From Clostridiales bacterium (lineage in GTDB: Bacteria; Bacillota; Clostridia; Lachnospirales; Lachnospiraceae): DNA of 40,537 nucleotides. Location: positions 1 through 40,537 of the forward strand of contig JAAYPG010000052.1 of assembly GCA_012519905.1 (NCBI GenBank), written 5' to 3'. Positions 32,514-40,537 of this stretch are shown here, one piece after another. Positions within the stretch are counted from its first letter, which is position 1; every line of letters begins with the position of its first letter. Below the pieces are notes generated by a model. The model was not told the origin of the DNA and ran no database searches. It saw nothing but the letters and a program-made list of their open reading frames with translations. Both the position numbers and the translations under genes were made by a program.

Positions 32514-34283
32514 ATGGCATTAGATGGAATTGTAGTAGCAAATATAGTAGATGAACTAAATAATAGCTTACTGGAAGGTAGGATAAATAAAATAGCTCAA
32601 CCAGAGAAGGATGAACTATTGATTACCATAAAGGGACAAGATAGAAAAGCCTATAAATTATTGCTTAGTGCTGGAGCCAGTATGCCATTGGTATACCTGA
32701 CTGAGAGTACAAAGCCTAGTCCTATAACAGCACCGAATTTTTGTATGCTTCTTCGTAAGCATCTTAACAACGGCAGAATACTAGAAATCACTCAGCCAGG
32801 TCTTGAGAGGGTTGTGTTTATAAAGCTAGAGCATATGGATGAGTTAGGTGATTTAAGAATCAAATATCTAATTATTGAACTTATGGGTAAGCATAGTAAT
32901 ATTATTTTTTGCGATGATACCATGACTATTATTGATAGTATAAAGCGGGTTAACCAATTTATGAGCTCGGTTCGTGAGGTTCTTCCTGGGAGACAATACT
33001 TTATACCCAAAACTATCAATAAGCATGACCCCTTAACTATCGATTATAGCTCCTTTAAAGATAATATATTATCCAAAACAATGTCTATCGGCAAGGCAAT
33101 ATATAGCGGACTTACAGGTATCAGTCCCCTTATGGCAAACGAAATATGTTATAGGTCATCTTTAGATTCAAGTGCATCCACTTCAACACTTAACGAAGAT
33201 ACCGCACTTCATCTATATCGTAATTTTGAGAGGTTAATGCAGCTAGTTAAGGATAAGGATTTTTCACCCAATATAGTTATAGGTGAACGGGGACCTATAG
33301 AATTCTCCAGTATCCCTCTTAGCTGTTATTCCGGTTATAATATTAACAGCTTTTCCTCTGCATCCTCCATGCTTGAGACATACTATGCCAAAAAAAATGC
33401 CAGCTCTAGAATGCATCAAAAGTCAGCAGATCTTCGTAAACTGGTCTCAAATGCCCTCGAGCGCTCAAGTAAAAAATATGATTTACAGCTAAAGCAGCTG
33501 AAAGACACGGAAAAAAGAGATAAGTATAAGGTATACGGTGAGCTAATAACTGCCTTTGGATACGGATTAGAGCAGGGTGCAAAAGAGCTAATAGCCGAAA
33601 ACTATTATGACAATAATAAAGAAATAAAAATACCTCTTGACCCTCAAATTACACCAATGGAAAATGCCAAAAGGTATTTTGATAAATATAATAAGCAAAA
33701 ACGAACCTATGAGGCGCTAACCTCCTTAATTAAGGAGACCAAAGATGAAATCGAACATCTGGAATCCATCAGAACCTCCTTAGAGATTGCCACAGATGAG
33801 CATGATCTGAATGAACTTAAGAATGAGCTTATGGAATATGGATATATCAAGAAAAAATTCAATCTTAAGAAGGGGAAGGTAAAAGCTAGGAATGTCAAAG
33901 GCACTAAAAGTAAACCCTTCCATTACATCTCTTCTGATGGATACCATATCTATGTGGGCAAAAATAATTATCAAAATGATGAGCTTACCTTTAAGCTAGC
34001 AGACGGTAATGACTGGTGGTTCCATGCCAAAGGCCTGCCAGGCTCCCATGTTATAGTCAAATCTGCTGGTGATGAGTTATCCGATAGTACCTTCGAGGAA
34101 GCCGCTCGGCTTGCCGCCTATTATAGCGGGGCTAAGGGTACAGATAAGGTTGAAATAGATTATACCCAGCGAAAAAATATTAAAAAGCCTAACGGTAAGG
34201 CACCTGGCTTCGTAATATACAACACTAACTATTCCATGGTTGTGGATATGGATATAAGAGATATTAAGCAAGTTGATGACTAG
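32514..34283 (+). CDS. rqcH: Rqc2-type NFACT protein RqcH (ribosome quality control)
   Basis: 589 aa. It binds stalled 50S subunits and directs Ala-tail synthesis on nascent chains; older annotation is fibronectin-binding protein. NFACT-N starts 'MALDGIVVANIVDELNNSLL', a coiled-coil runs at about 300-440, and the NFACT-R domain holds 'DGYHIYVGKNNYQNDELT' and 'WWFHAKGLPGSHVIVKS'. The track start at 32,460 is rejected: the ATG at 32,514 follows TTGGAGG. It is divergent from the nlpC/p60 gene and is followed after 49 nt by the hisJ-like gene. Confidence 0.94.
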   Translation: MALDGIVVANIVDELNNSLLEGRINKIAQPEKDELLITIKGQDRKAYKLLLSAGASMPLVYLTESTKPSPITAPNFCMLLRKHLNNGRILEITQPGLERVVFIKLEHMDELGDLRIKYLIIELMGKHSNIIFCDDTMTIIDSIKRVNQFMSSVREVLPGRQYFIPKTINKHDPLTIDYSSFKDNILSKTMSIGKAIYSGLTGISPLMANEICYRSSLDSSASTSTLNEDTALHLYRNFERLMQLVKDKDFSPNIVIGERGPIEFSSIPLSCYSGYNINSFSSASSMLETYYAKKNASSRMHQKSADLRKLVSNALERSSKKYDLQLKQLKDTEKRDKYKVYGELITAFGYGLEQGAKELIAENYYDNNKEIKIPLDPQITPMENAKRYFDKYNKQKRTYEALTSLIKETKDEIEHLESIRTSLEIATDEHDLNELKNELMEYGYIKKKFNLKKGKVKARNVKGTKSKPFHYISSDGYHIYVGKNNYQNDELTFKLADGNDWWFHAKGLPGSHVIVKSAGDELSDSTFEEAARLAAYYSGAKGTDKVEIDYTQRKNIKKPNGKAPGFVIYNTNYSMVVDMDIRDIKQVDD

Positions 34284-34332
34284 CCTTTCATATAGTGATA
34301 TAACCATATAGAATAAATGGAGGATAATTAAT

Positions 34333-35148
34333 ATGATTACTGCTGACTTTCATGTACATTCTAATTTTTCCAGTGATGGAAAGGCTTCTATGGAGGATAT
34401 GATCAATCAAGGAATAAAGCTAGGTTTAAAAACCTTATGTTTTACTGACCATATGGACTATGACTACCCTAATATCTATAAATATTCCTTTGAATTAGCT
34501 CCTGAGGATTATATAGAAAAGCTTGAAATAATGAAAGAAAAATATAAATCACAGATTGAGATTCTTACAGGAATAGAGCTTGGATTACAGCCCCATGTTA
34601 CAGATCGTATGAATGAACTTATAAATAAATATAAGTTTGATTTTATAATAGGTTCAGTCCATGTGGTGGATCAAGTCGACCCATATTATCCGCAATACTG
34701 GGAGAATAAATCTGAGGAAGAAGGAATAGCTAGATGCTTTAAGGCTATTAAAGAAGGCTGTGAAAGCTTTCAGGGCTTTCATGTGTGCGGACATATAGAT
34801 TATATAGTCCGTTATGCTCCAAGCAGTAAGGTAAAGTATAATGAATACTCCTACACTTATTATCAAGATGTACTAGATGAAATATTAAAAACCCTTGTAG
34901 ATCATGGGAAAGGTATCGAGGTAAATACCTCTGGATATAAATACGGCCTTGGGCATCCTCATCCCAAGACTGAGATACTTAGAAGATATAAAGAACTCGG
35001 TGGTGAAATCCTCACCATAGGATCCGATGCTCACTTACCCGAACATCTATGCTATGACTTTGATCGTGTTACTCAGCTCCTTAAGGATATTGGCTACCAA
35101 TACTATACTATCTTTAAAGAAGGGAAACCTATTATGAAGAAATTATAG
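34333..35148 (+). CDS. Histidinol-phosphatase HisJ family (PHP)
   Basis: 271 aa PHP-domain phosphoesterase. Metal ligands are visible: 'DFHVHSNFSSDG', 'CFTDHMDYDYP', 'IIGSVHVVDQ', 'CGHIDYIVRY' and 'LTIGSDAHLPEHLC'. The likely reaction is histidinol phosphate to histidinol. No other his gene is nearby, so another PHP phosphatase role remains possible. TGGAGG lies upstream of the ATG. Confidence 0.9.
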   Translation: MITADFHVHSNFSSDGKASMEDMINQGIKLGLKTLCFTDHMDYDYPNIYKYSFELAPEDYIEKLEIMKEKYKSQIEILTGIELGLQPHVTDRMNELINKYKFDFIIGSVHVVDQVDPYYPQYWENKSEEEGIARCFKAIKEGCESFQGFHVCGHIDYIVRYAPSSKVKYNEYSYTYYQDVLDEILKTLVDHGKGIEVNTSGYKYGLGHPHPKTEILRRYKELGGEILTIGSDAHLPEHLCYDFDRVTQLLKDIGYQYYTIFKEGKPIMKKL

Positions 35149-35192
35149 CATCATAGCTAATAAAAGTTGTATCTAGCAAAAGATCTAATAAA

Positions 35193-35234
35193 GACCCCTC
35201 ATACACATTTATAAAACAGTGTGTATTAGGGGTC
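35193..35234. terminator. Convergent terminator hairpin between hisJ-like gene and mnmA
   Basis: Stem GACCCCTCATACACA / TGTGTATTAGGGGTC, 15 pairs with one mismatch, loop of 12 nt. T-rich sequence follows on plus (TATTTTCTTCTTT) and weakly on minus. It lies between convergent genes, so it probably serves both. Confidence 0.7.
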
Positions 35235-35249
35235 CATATATTTTCTTCT

Positions 35250-36389
35250 TTATATTATAGTTCCTCCCCCGACAACATAGTCATCCTTATAAAAGACTGC
35301 TGCTTGTCCAGGGGTTACTGCCCTTTGAGGTTCATCAAATACACATAAAATCTCATCCGCTGCCGTCCTTTTAATCGTGCATCTTGCACCCTTATGACTA
35401 TAACGGATTTTAGCATTCACCACCATCTCATCCTCTAAATCCTTTATGGCCATAAAGTTCAAGTTATTAACATAACAACGGTCAGTAAATACATCCTCTG
35501 CATCTCCGATTACTACCTCATTGGTCTTGGGATCTAACTTCTTCACAAATACAGGTCTACCTAGAGCAAGGTTTAGGCCCTTTCTTTGCCCTATAGTATA
35601 ATGGGCTAAGCCCTGATGCCTACCAAGTATATTTCCACGGGTATCTACAAAATTACCTGGCGTAAAGCCATATCCTGAGCTCTCCATATTCTTCATATAA
35701 AGGGCTCTCTTCTCTTCGATAATCCTTCTATTGTCCTCATCCTCTAGATATTCCTTAATAAAAGCAGCATAATCATTATTTGCCACGAAGCAAATTTCCT
35801 GACTATCAGGCTTATTGGCTACTGGAAGCTTTAGCTCATTGGCAATATTCCTAATCTCATCCTTAGAATAAGCACCTACAGGCATAAGTGTATGCTCTAG
35901 CTGATATTGAGTAAGATTATACAAAGCATAGGTTTGATCCTTTGCCAAGGTGACGGAATTTTTAATAGCATATCTTCCATTCTCTAGCCTAGCTATAGAT
36001 GCATAATGCCCGGTCGCTATATAAGAAGCACCTATAGATAAGGACCTGGCAAGAAGAGCCTCCCACTTAACAAATGCATTACATGCAATACAAGGATTTG
36101 GAGTCCTAGCCATAACATATTCTGATACAAAATAATCTATGACGCTCTCCTTAAATTCCTTCCTAAAATTCATAACATAATGTGGAATATCTAAAACAGA
36201 AGCTACTCTTCTGGAATCCTCTACTGCTCCCAAACCACAGCAACCACCATTTTCAGATATGGAGCATACGTCCTCATCCTGCCAAATCTGCATAGTAACA
36301 CCTATGACATCATATCCCTGTTTCTTTAAAAGGTATGCCGCAACAGAGGAATCTACTCCTCCTGACATCCCAACTACAACCTTCTGCAT
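35250..36389 (-). CDS. mnmA: tRNA-specific 2-thiouridylase
   Basis: 379 aa. ATP-dependent enzyme that thiolates U34 of Lys, Glu and Gln tRNAs. PP-loop 'GMSGGVDSSVAAYLLKKQ', catalytic cysteines in 'TPNPCIACNAFVKW' and 'DSQEICFVANNDY', and C-terminal 'AVTPGQAAVFYKDD' are present. The track start at 36,401 is a TTG that is part of the ribosome site TTGGAG. The ATG at 36,389, 6 nt later, is the real start. It is the last gene of the isc operon, fitting its sulfur supply from IscS. Confidence 0.97.
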   Translation of the reverse strand: MQKVVVGMSGGVDSSVAAYLLKKQGYDVIGVTMQIWQDEDVCSISENGGCCGLGAVEDSRRVASVLDIPHYVMNFRKEFKESVIDYFVSEYVMARTPNPCIACNAFVKWEALLARSLSIGASYIATGHYASIARLENGRYAIKNSVTLAKDQTYALYNLTQYQLEHTLMPVGAYSKDEIRNIANELKLPVANKPDSQEICFVANNDYAAFIKEYLEDEDNRRIIEEKRALYMKNMESSGYGFTPGNFVDTRGNILGRHQGLAHYTIGQRKGLNLALGRPVFVKKLDPKTNEVVIGDAEDVFTDRCYVNNLNFMAIKDLEDEMVVNAKIRYSHKGARCTIKRTAADEILCVFDEPQRAVTPGQAAVFYKDDYVVGGGTII

Positions 36390-36411
36390 TTGTATCTCCA
36401 ATCTAGTACAA

Positions 36412-36849
36412 CTAATAGACTATCTCTTCCTCTTCCTCATGAACATCGCCCTTAGGCTTCTTTAATCCTTCTATCTTAATTCCATTTCTCTCAGCATAAT
36501 CCCATAAGGCTGCGTGAATTGCTTCTTCAGCCAATAGCGAACAATGCATCTTAACAGGAGGCAGACCATCAAGAGCTTCAACAACAGATTTATTGGTAAC
36601 TTTAAGAGCTTCCTCTACAGTCTTACCCTTCACCAACTCAGTGGCAATACTACTAGTGGCAACAGCAGCCCCGCAACCAAAGGTCTTGAATTTCACATCT
36701 TGAATAATACCATTCTCATCTATATCTAGGTACATCCTCATTATATCTCCGCACTTTGCGTTACCTACTGTACCGACACCGCTAGGTTTTTCGATTTCTC
36801 CCATATTTCTTGGATTCGCAAAATGATCCATAACTTTTTTAGTATACAT
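36412..36849 (-). CDS. Fe-S cluster assembly scaffold, NifU/IscU type
   Basis: 145 aa from the ATG at 36,849 ('MYTKKVMDHFANPRNMG'), which has TGGAGG upstream; the track's 13-residue extension is rejected. Three cluster-binding cysteines are conserved: 'GNAKCGD', 'TFGCGAAVATS' and 'VKMHCSLLAEEAI'. The C-terminal tail is Glu-rich, 'GDVHEEEEEIVY', longer than E. coli IscU. It receives sulfur from the adjacent desulfurase and builds [2Fe-2S] clusters. Confidence 0.96.
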   Translation of the reverse strand: MYTKKVMDHFANPRNMGEIEKPSGVGTVGNAKCGDIMRMYLDIDENGIIQDVKFKTFGCGAAVATSSIATELVKGKTVEEALKVTNKSVVEALDGLPPVKMHCSLLAEEAIHAALWDYAERNGIKIEGLKKPKGDVHEEEEEIVY

Positions 36850-36891
36850 AATAATCCTCCATTTATCTGATGGTAATGGTTCTACCAATAT

Positions 36892-38073
36892 TTAATATCT
36901 TCTACGCACAAAATCCTCATATAAGGGTGACATATTCCTTAGCTTTTCCACTGTCTCCTTAATTTTATCAATCGTATAGTCTATTTCCTCAATAGTATTT
37001 TCCTCACTCAAGGTAAGCCTTAAGGATCCATGAGCAATTTCATGGGGTAGACCAATTGATAAAAGCACATGAGAAGGGTCTAATGAGCCTGAAGTACAGG
37101 CCGAGCCGCTAGATGCACATATATTGTTCATATCTAGCATTATTAGAAGAGATTCACCTTCTATAAATTGAAAGCTAAAGTTAGCATTGTTGGGTAGTCT
37201 CTTGGTTCTATGACCATTAAGTCTTGTATATGGGATCTCAGATAGCACTCGCTTTATCAAATAATCACGAAGCTCTGTCTCCTTCTTAATTCTTTCCTCC
37301 ATAGAATTCATAGCAAGTTCTACAGCTTTACCAAATCCTACAGCATAGGGCACGTTTTCAGTTCCTGCCCGTCTACCTCTTTCCTGGGCTCCACCATGGA
37401 TAAGGGAACGGATTTTTATACCCTGTCTTATATATAAGAAGCCTATACCTTTTGGACCATTTAATTTATGAGCACTGGCACTTAGCATATCAATCCCTAA
37501 GTCATCTACATCTATATTCAGCTGACCAAATGCCTGTACTGCGTCCGTATGGAATAAAACCTTATGTTTTTTTGCTATTGCTCCTATTTCTTTAATGGGT
37601 TGGATTGTCCCTATCTCATTATTAGCAAACATAATAGATATTAATACTGTTGTGGGACGAATAGCCTTCTCTAATTGATCTAGCTTAACAACACCATTCT
37701 CATCCACATCCACATAGGTTACCTCATAGCCTCTTTTCTGTAAATATTCACAGGTATGAAGGACTGCATGGTGCTCTATCTTGGATGTTATAATATGTTT
37801 TCCTTTATTTTCGTAAGCTTCTGCAGTTGCAATAAGTGCCCAGTTATCTGCTTCTGTTCCTCCTCCGGTAAAATAAATTTCCGTACTCTCTGCACCTATA
37901 GCATTAGCTATAGTACGTCTGGACTCATCTAGAGCCTTCTTATTCTGAGAGGCAAATTCATAAACACTGGATGGATTCCCATACAGCTCACTAAAGTAAG
38001 GTAGCATTGCCTCTACGACCTCTGGCTTTGTCTTTGTAGTAGCCGCATTGTCAAGGTATATCTTCTTTTCCAT
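36892..38073 (-). CDS. Cysteine desulfurase, NifS/IscS type
   Basis: 393 aa PLP enzyme that takes sulfur from cysteine and passes it to the scaffold and to MnmA. Start 'MEKKIYLDNAATTKTKPEVV', PLP-site Asp/Gln in 'HTDAVQAFGQLNIDV', PLP Lys in 'SASAHKLNGPKGIGF', catalytic Cys in 'ASSGSACTSGSLDP'. The loop length is that of the IscS/NifS group, not SufS. AGGAG lies 8 nt before the ATG. Confidence 0.97.
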   Translation of the reverse strand: MEKKIYLDNAATTKTKPEVVEAMLPYFSELYGNPSSVYEFASQNKKALDESRRTIANAIGAESTEIYFTGGGTEADNWALIATAEAYENKGKHIITSKIEHHAVLHTCEYLQKRGYEVTYVDVDENGVVKLDQLEKAIRPTTVLISIMFANNEIGTIQPIKEIGAIAKKHKVLFHTDAVQAFGQLNIDVDDLGIDMLSASAHKLNGPKGIGFLYIRQGIKIRSLIHGGAQERGRRAGTENVPYAVGFGKAVELAMNSMEERIKKETELRDYLIKRVLSEIPYTRLNGHRTKRLPNNANFSFQFIEGESLLIMLDMNNICASSGSACTSGSLDPSHVLLSIGLPHEIAHGSLRLTLSEENTIEEIDYTIDKIKETVEKLRNMSPLYEDFVRRRY

Positions 38074-38105
38074 GTGGTCATCTCCTAAAATTGATTAATT
38101 TATTG

Positions 38106-38576
38106 CTAGCAATTCAGTTTAGACTGATTTACTTGTGCTTTACCGGCATCTGCTTGAACTTTCTTGCTTTCAGCAACTAGATCAGAGAGCATAATTCCAT
38201 CCACTGCGTCATTTATACTATCACTTATACGCTTCCAGACGTATTTTGTTACACATATATCTGAGTTGCCGCAAGGTGTATCAGTACTGTTAATTTCATA
38301 GCAATCGACAGGACTAAGATCCCCTTCTAAGGCCCTTAAAATATCGCCTACAGATATTTCTTCAGGAGGCATAGCCAGTACATATCCCCCTTGGGCTCCA
38401 CGGATTCCATTTACTATTCCTGATTTTTTTAGCCTTGCAACAAGCTGCTCTAGATAGTTCATTGAAATACCCTGTCTTTCTGCAATCTGACTTAAGGCTA
38501 TCGCTTCATCATCCGTATTAACTGCTAGGTCAACTACCGCTCTTAATCCATATCTCCCTTTTGTTGTTAATTTCAT
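38106..38576 (-). CDS. Rrf2 family regulator, IscR-like
   Basis: 156 aa from the ATG at 38,576 ('MKLTTKGRYGLRAVVDLA') with GGAGG upstream; the track's 23-residue extension is rejected. The winged helix is followed by the cluster-type cysteine set 'DCYEINSTDTPCGNSDIC' (C-x9-C-x5-C), slightly wider than the E. coli IscR spacing. Probable Fe-S-sensing repressor of iscS-iscU-mnmA and of itself. CymR-type regulators lack these cysteines, so IscR is the better name. Confidence 0.9.
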   Translation of the reverse strand: MKLTTKGRYGLRAVVDLAVNTDDEAIALSQIAERQGISMNYLEQLVARLKKSGIVNGIRGAQGGYVLAMPPEEISVGDILRALEGDLSPVDCYEINSTDTPCGNSDICVTKYVWKRISDSINDAVDGIMLSDLVAESKKVQADAGKAQVNQSKLNC

Positions 38577-38679
38577 ACTTAACCTCCATTCTGCCAATAA
38601 ACCGCGAAAGTATCTAAAAATCGCTGCAATCAGTCCATGGATCATATGTTTTATATCCTACTGAATTAATTCCTATTAA

Positions 38680-38722
38680 ATTACTCGGTAATAAATATAT
38701 CACTCCATGATAAAATTGTCAA
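38680..38722 (-). promoter_or_regulatory. Promoter and candidate Rrf2 operator of the isc operon
   Basis: Minus-strand TTGACA (38,722-38,717), 17-nt spacer, TATATT (38,699-38,694). Immediately downstream, over the predicted start site, is a perfect inverted repeat ATTAC-TCG-GTAAT (38,680-38,692). Its position suits repression by the IscR-like product. The leader to the ATG is about 110 nt. Confidence 0.65.
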
Positions 38723-38799
38723 CAATAAAATGTGTTATTCATAAGTTTTTACCAATCCAAATATATTTAATAAAGATATGACAATCGAGGTAGTTAAAT

Positions 38800-40377
38800 T
38801 TGAAGGTAAAACAAGCAGCTATAGCAGGTAGCAGGCATATAGGCAGAAGTAATATCCTTAAAGGAACATTAATTCTTACTCTTGCGGGATTTGCCACTAG
38901 AGTGATAGGTTTTTTGTATAAAATATTCTTATCTAAGGTTATGGGAACAGAATGGCTAGGGATATATCAGCTGGTATTCCCTGTCTATGGTATAGCATTC
39001 ACTATCTATGCCACAGGGATTCAAACTGCCATTTCCAGGCTAATTGCCGCTGAAATGGGTAGAAGAAATCATAAAAACATTGGGAAGATTTTAAGGTCCG
39101 GTATACTTCTTTCTATTTCGATAGCATTAATATTGTCTTTCCTTTTATATAAGTTTTCAGACACAGTTGCACTACACTTTTTGCTGGAGCCTAGGAGTGC
39201 CTCTTCTTTAAGAATATTGGCTCTTGTATTCCCTTTCTGTGGCATAACCTCATGTATAAATGGCTATTATTACGGATTAAAAAAAGCCGGAGTTCCGGCT
39301 TCAACACAGCTGATAGAACAGATAATTCGTGTTATTGTAGTATATACTGCTGCCTTTACAGTGGGCAAGGATAATTTTAGGGTAACATGTGAGATGGCTG
39401 TAATAGGACTAGTTATCGGAGAAATTGCTTCCAGTCTATATAATTTCATATCAATATTCATTACAAAGTCACCAAAAGATATGTTATATCTCGGTCCTAA
39501 TCTTTCAGCTGTAACCCTAAGGAGAAGGCAAATATTAAAAAACATCCTTACCCTTAGTATTCCCTTATCTACCAACCGTCTGCTAATAAATATCCTCCAT
39601 AGTGTAGAGGCTGTACTTATACCAACTATGCTTCGTAGGTCGGGACTTAACACAGCTGAGGCATTAAGCACCTATGGAACCTTAGTGGGTATGTCTATAC
39701 CATTTATTATGTTTCCAACAGCAGTAATAAATTCATTGGCTGTACTTCTTCTTCCTACAGTATCCGAGGCACAGGCTATGGATAACAATGATATGATCGG
39801 AAGGACAACTTCCGTCTCTATAAAATACAGCTTAATAATAGGTATAATGAGCACAGGTATATTTTTATTGTTTGGCAACAACCTAGGAATCAGTATATTT
39901 AATAGCGAGGAAGCAGGAAGGTATCTCATAGTATTAGCCTGGATTTGTCCTCTAATATACATAGCCACCACCTTAGGAAGTATAATAAATGGACTTGGCA
40001 AGGCTCATATTACCTTCATAAATTCTATCGTCGGTACAATTGCTAAGATTGTTATAATTATTATACTTATACCTCATAGAGGTATAGATGGATATCTTAT
40101 TGCGTTACTAATTGGTCAGCTTATTATAACCATCATGGATTCTATCCATATCATAAGAAATATTCCTTTTCAATTTGATGCGGTAAACAGTTTGCTCAAA
40201 CCAGGAATTATCGTAGCCATGTCAGGTTTCATACTAAAGAGTATCTATGAATATTTGCATAAAATCACTCATTTACATCAAGCGGTTTTTCTTCTATTAT
40301 TTTGTTTTATCTTCTGCATCGTATGCTTAATTCTTTTTATTATAACAGACACAATCTCAAAAAAAGATTTTAAGTAA
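38800..40377 (+). CDS. SpoVB/MurJ-like polysaccharide flippase (MOP superfamily)
   Basis: 525 aa, about 14 membrane spans, MATE/MOP fold. The start 'ILKGTLILTLAGFATRVIGF' and 'GTEWLGIYQLVFPVYGIAFT' match stage V sporulation protein B and related lipid-linked-precursor flippases of Firmicutes. The start codon is TTG, with CGAGG about 9 nt upstream; no better ATG exists before the first span. The C-terminus is basic ('TISKKDFK'). It is divergent from the isc operon. Whether it is SpoVB itself or a vegetative homolog cannot be told here. Confidence 0.88.
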   Translation: MKVKQAAIAGSRHIGRSNILKGTLILTLAGFATRVIGFLYKIFLSKVMGTEWLGIYQLVFPVYGIAFTIYATGIQTAISRLIAAEMGRRNHKNIGKILRSGILLSISIALILSFLLYKFSDTVALHFLLEPRSASSLRILALVFPFCGITSCINGYYYGLKKAGVPASTQLIEQIIRVIVVYTAAFTVGKDNFRVTCEMAVIGLVIGEIASSLYNFISIFITKSPKDMLYLGPNLSAVTLRRRQILKNILTLSIPLSTNRLLINILHSVEAVLIPTMLRRSGLNTAEALSTYGTLVGMSIPFIMFPTAVINSLAVLLLPTVSEAQAMDNNDMIGRTTSVSIKYSLIIGIMSTGIFLLFGNNLGISIFNSEEAGRYLIVLAWICPLIYIATTLGSIINGLGKAHITFINSIVGTIAKIVIIIILIPHRGIDGYLIALLIGQLIITIMDSIHIIRNIPFQFDAVNSLLKPGIIVAMSGFILKSIYEYLHKITHLHQAVFLLLFCFIFCIVCLILFIITDTISKKDFK

Positions 40378-40391
40378 AATAAAGTTCCTAC

Positions 40392-40537
40392 TTATAACTT
40401 GTAAGGGGTTACTTGATATACATAATAATTCAACCAGTTCGTATACATGGTATTAGCATGAGCCCGCCATGTAAGATTCGGCCGTTCCTCTGAACCATCT
40501 GGGCTATAATAGTTTACAGGTGGTTCAATATCCAATC
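40392..40537 (-). CDS. metA: Homoserine O-acetyl/succinyltransferase MetA, C-terminal fragment
   Basis: The last 47 codons of a gene entering from the right edge, absent from the ORF track. The translation ends 'NWLNYYVYQVTPYKL', which is the near-invariant MetA C-terminus (family form NWLNYYVYQ-TPYDL), preceded by 'TWRAHANTMY'. MetA activates homoserine for methionine synthesis; Firmicutes enzymes mostly use acetyl-CoA. The stop is only 14 nt from the convergent flippase stop, with no hairpin between them. Confidence 0.9.
   Translation of the reverse strand, partial: LDIEPPVNYYSPDGSEERPNLTWRAHANTMYTNWLNYYVYQVTPYKL

Noticed and set aside
36390-36401. TTG start of mnmA
   Set aside because: The TTG is part of the TTGGAG ribosome site for the ATG 12 bases further on.

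Overview
The window is AT-rich, low-GC DNA that looks like a spore-forming Clostridia genome, most likely Lachnospiraceae-like. Signs of this are the GGAGG-type Shine-Dalgarno sites, a SpoVB-type flippase, a clostridial iscR-iscS-iscU-mnmA operon, a class 1B (PyrK-dependent) dihydroorotate dehydrogenase, a type 2 PyrF, and a PadR/DUF1700/DUF4097/PspC cassette. No tRNA, rRNA, CRISPR array, transposase or phage gene is visible. The assignment rests on reading the sequence only; no database was searched.

Region 1 (about 1-12,970, minus strand) is one large carbohydrate-uptake operon read from a good promoter at 12,967-12,939. In transcription order it encodes a 969-aa membrane-anchored solute-binding protein with beta-sandwich modules, two permeases, an NHL/TPR protein, a YIP1 membrane protein, a DUF5696-like lipoprotein, a second permease pair, and a second lipoprotein binding protein cut by the window edge. 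No ATPase is encoded here, so a shared MsmX/UgpC-type ATPase elsewhere is inferred.

Region 2 (13,137-25,258, minus strand except the 19.3-21.3 kb island) holds most of de novo pyrimidine synthesis in two pieces: pyrC-pyrF, and yjbQ-pyrK-pyrD-pyrE followed by a 50-aa membrane ORF and queA. Between the pieces lie an ABC-2 exporter, a frameshifted zinc-ribbon/DUF3298 gene, a cyclophilin and a 189-bp palindromic repeat. The pyrC-pyrF gap carries a 49-bp tandem repeat that duplicates the pyrF Shine-Dalgarno region and could form competing hairpins. argS and a DUF815 ATPase lie upstream of pyrC.

Region 3 (27.1-32.5 kb) has a plus-strand pair, a CheX-like phosphatase with an MshEN-like N-terminus and a single-domain CheY. 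Next, on the minus strand, comes a PadR-controlled envelope-stress-type cassette with a palindromic operator at its promoter. It is followed by a second, inverted copy of the 189-bp palindrome and an SH3-NlpC/P60 protein whose third catalytic histidine is replaced by Gly.

Region 4 (32.5-40.5 kb) encodes RqcH (NFACT) and a HisJ-like PHP phosphatase on plus. Convergent to these is the minus-strand Fe-S/thiolation operon iscR-iscS-iscU-mnmA with an Rrf2-type operator candidate. The window ends with a plus-strand SpoVB-like flippase and the C-terminal end of metA on minus.
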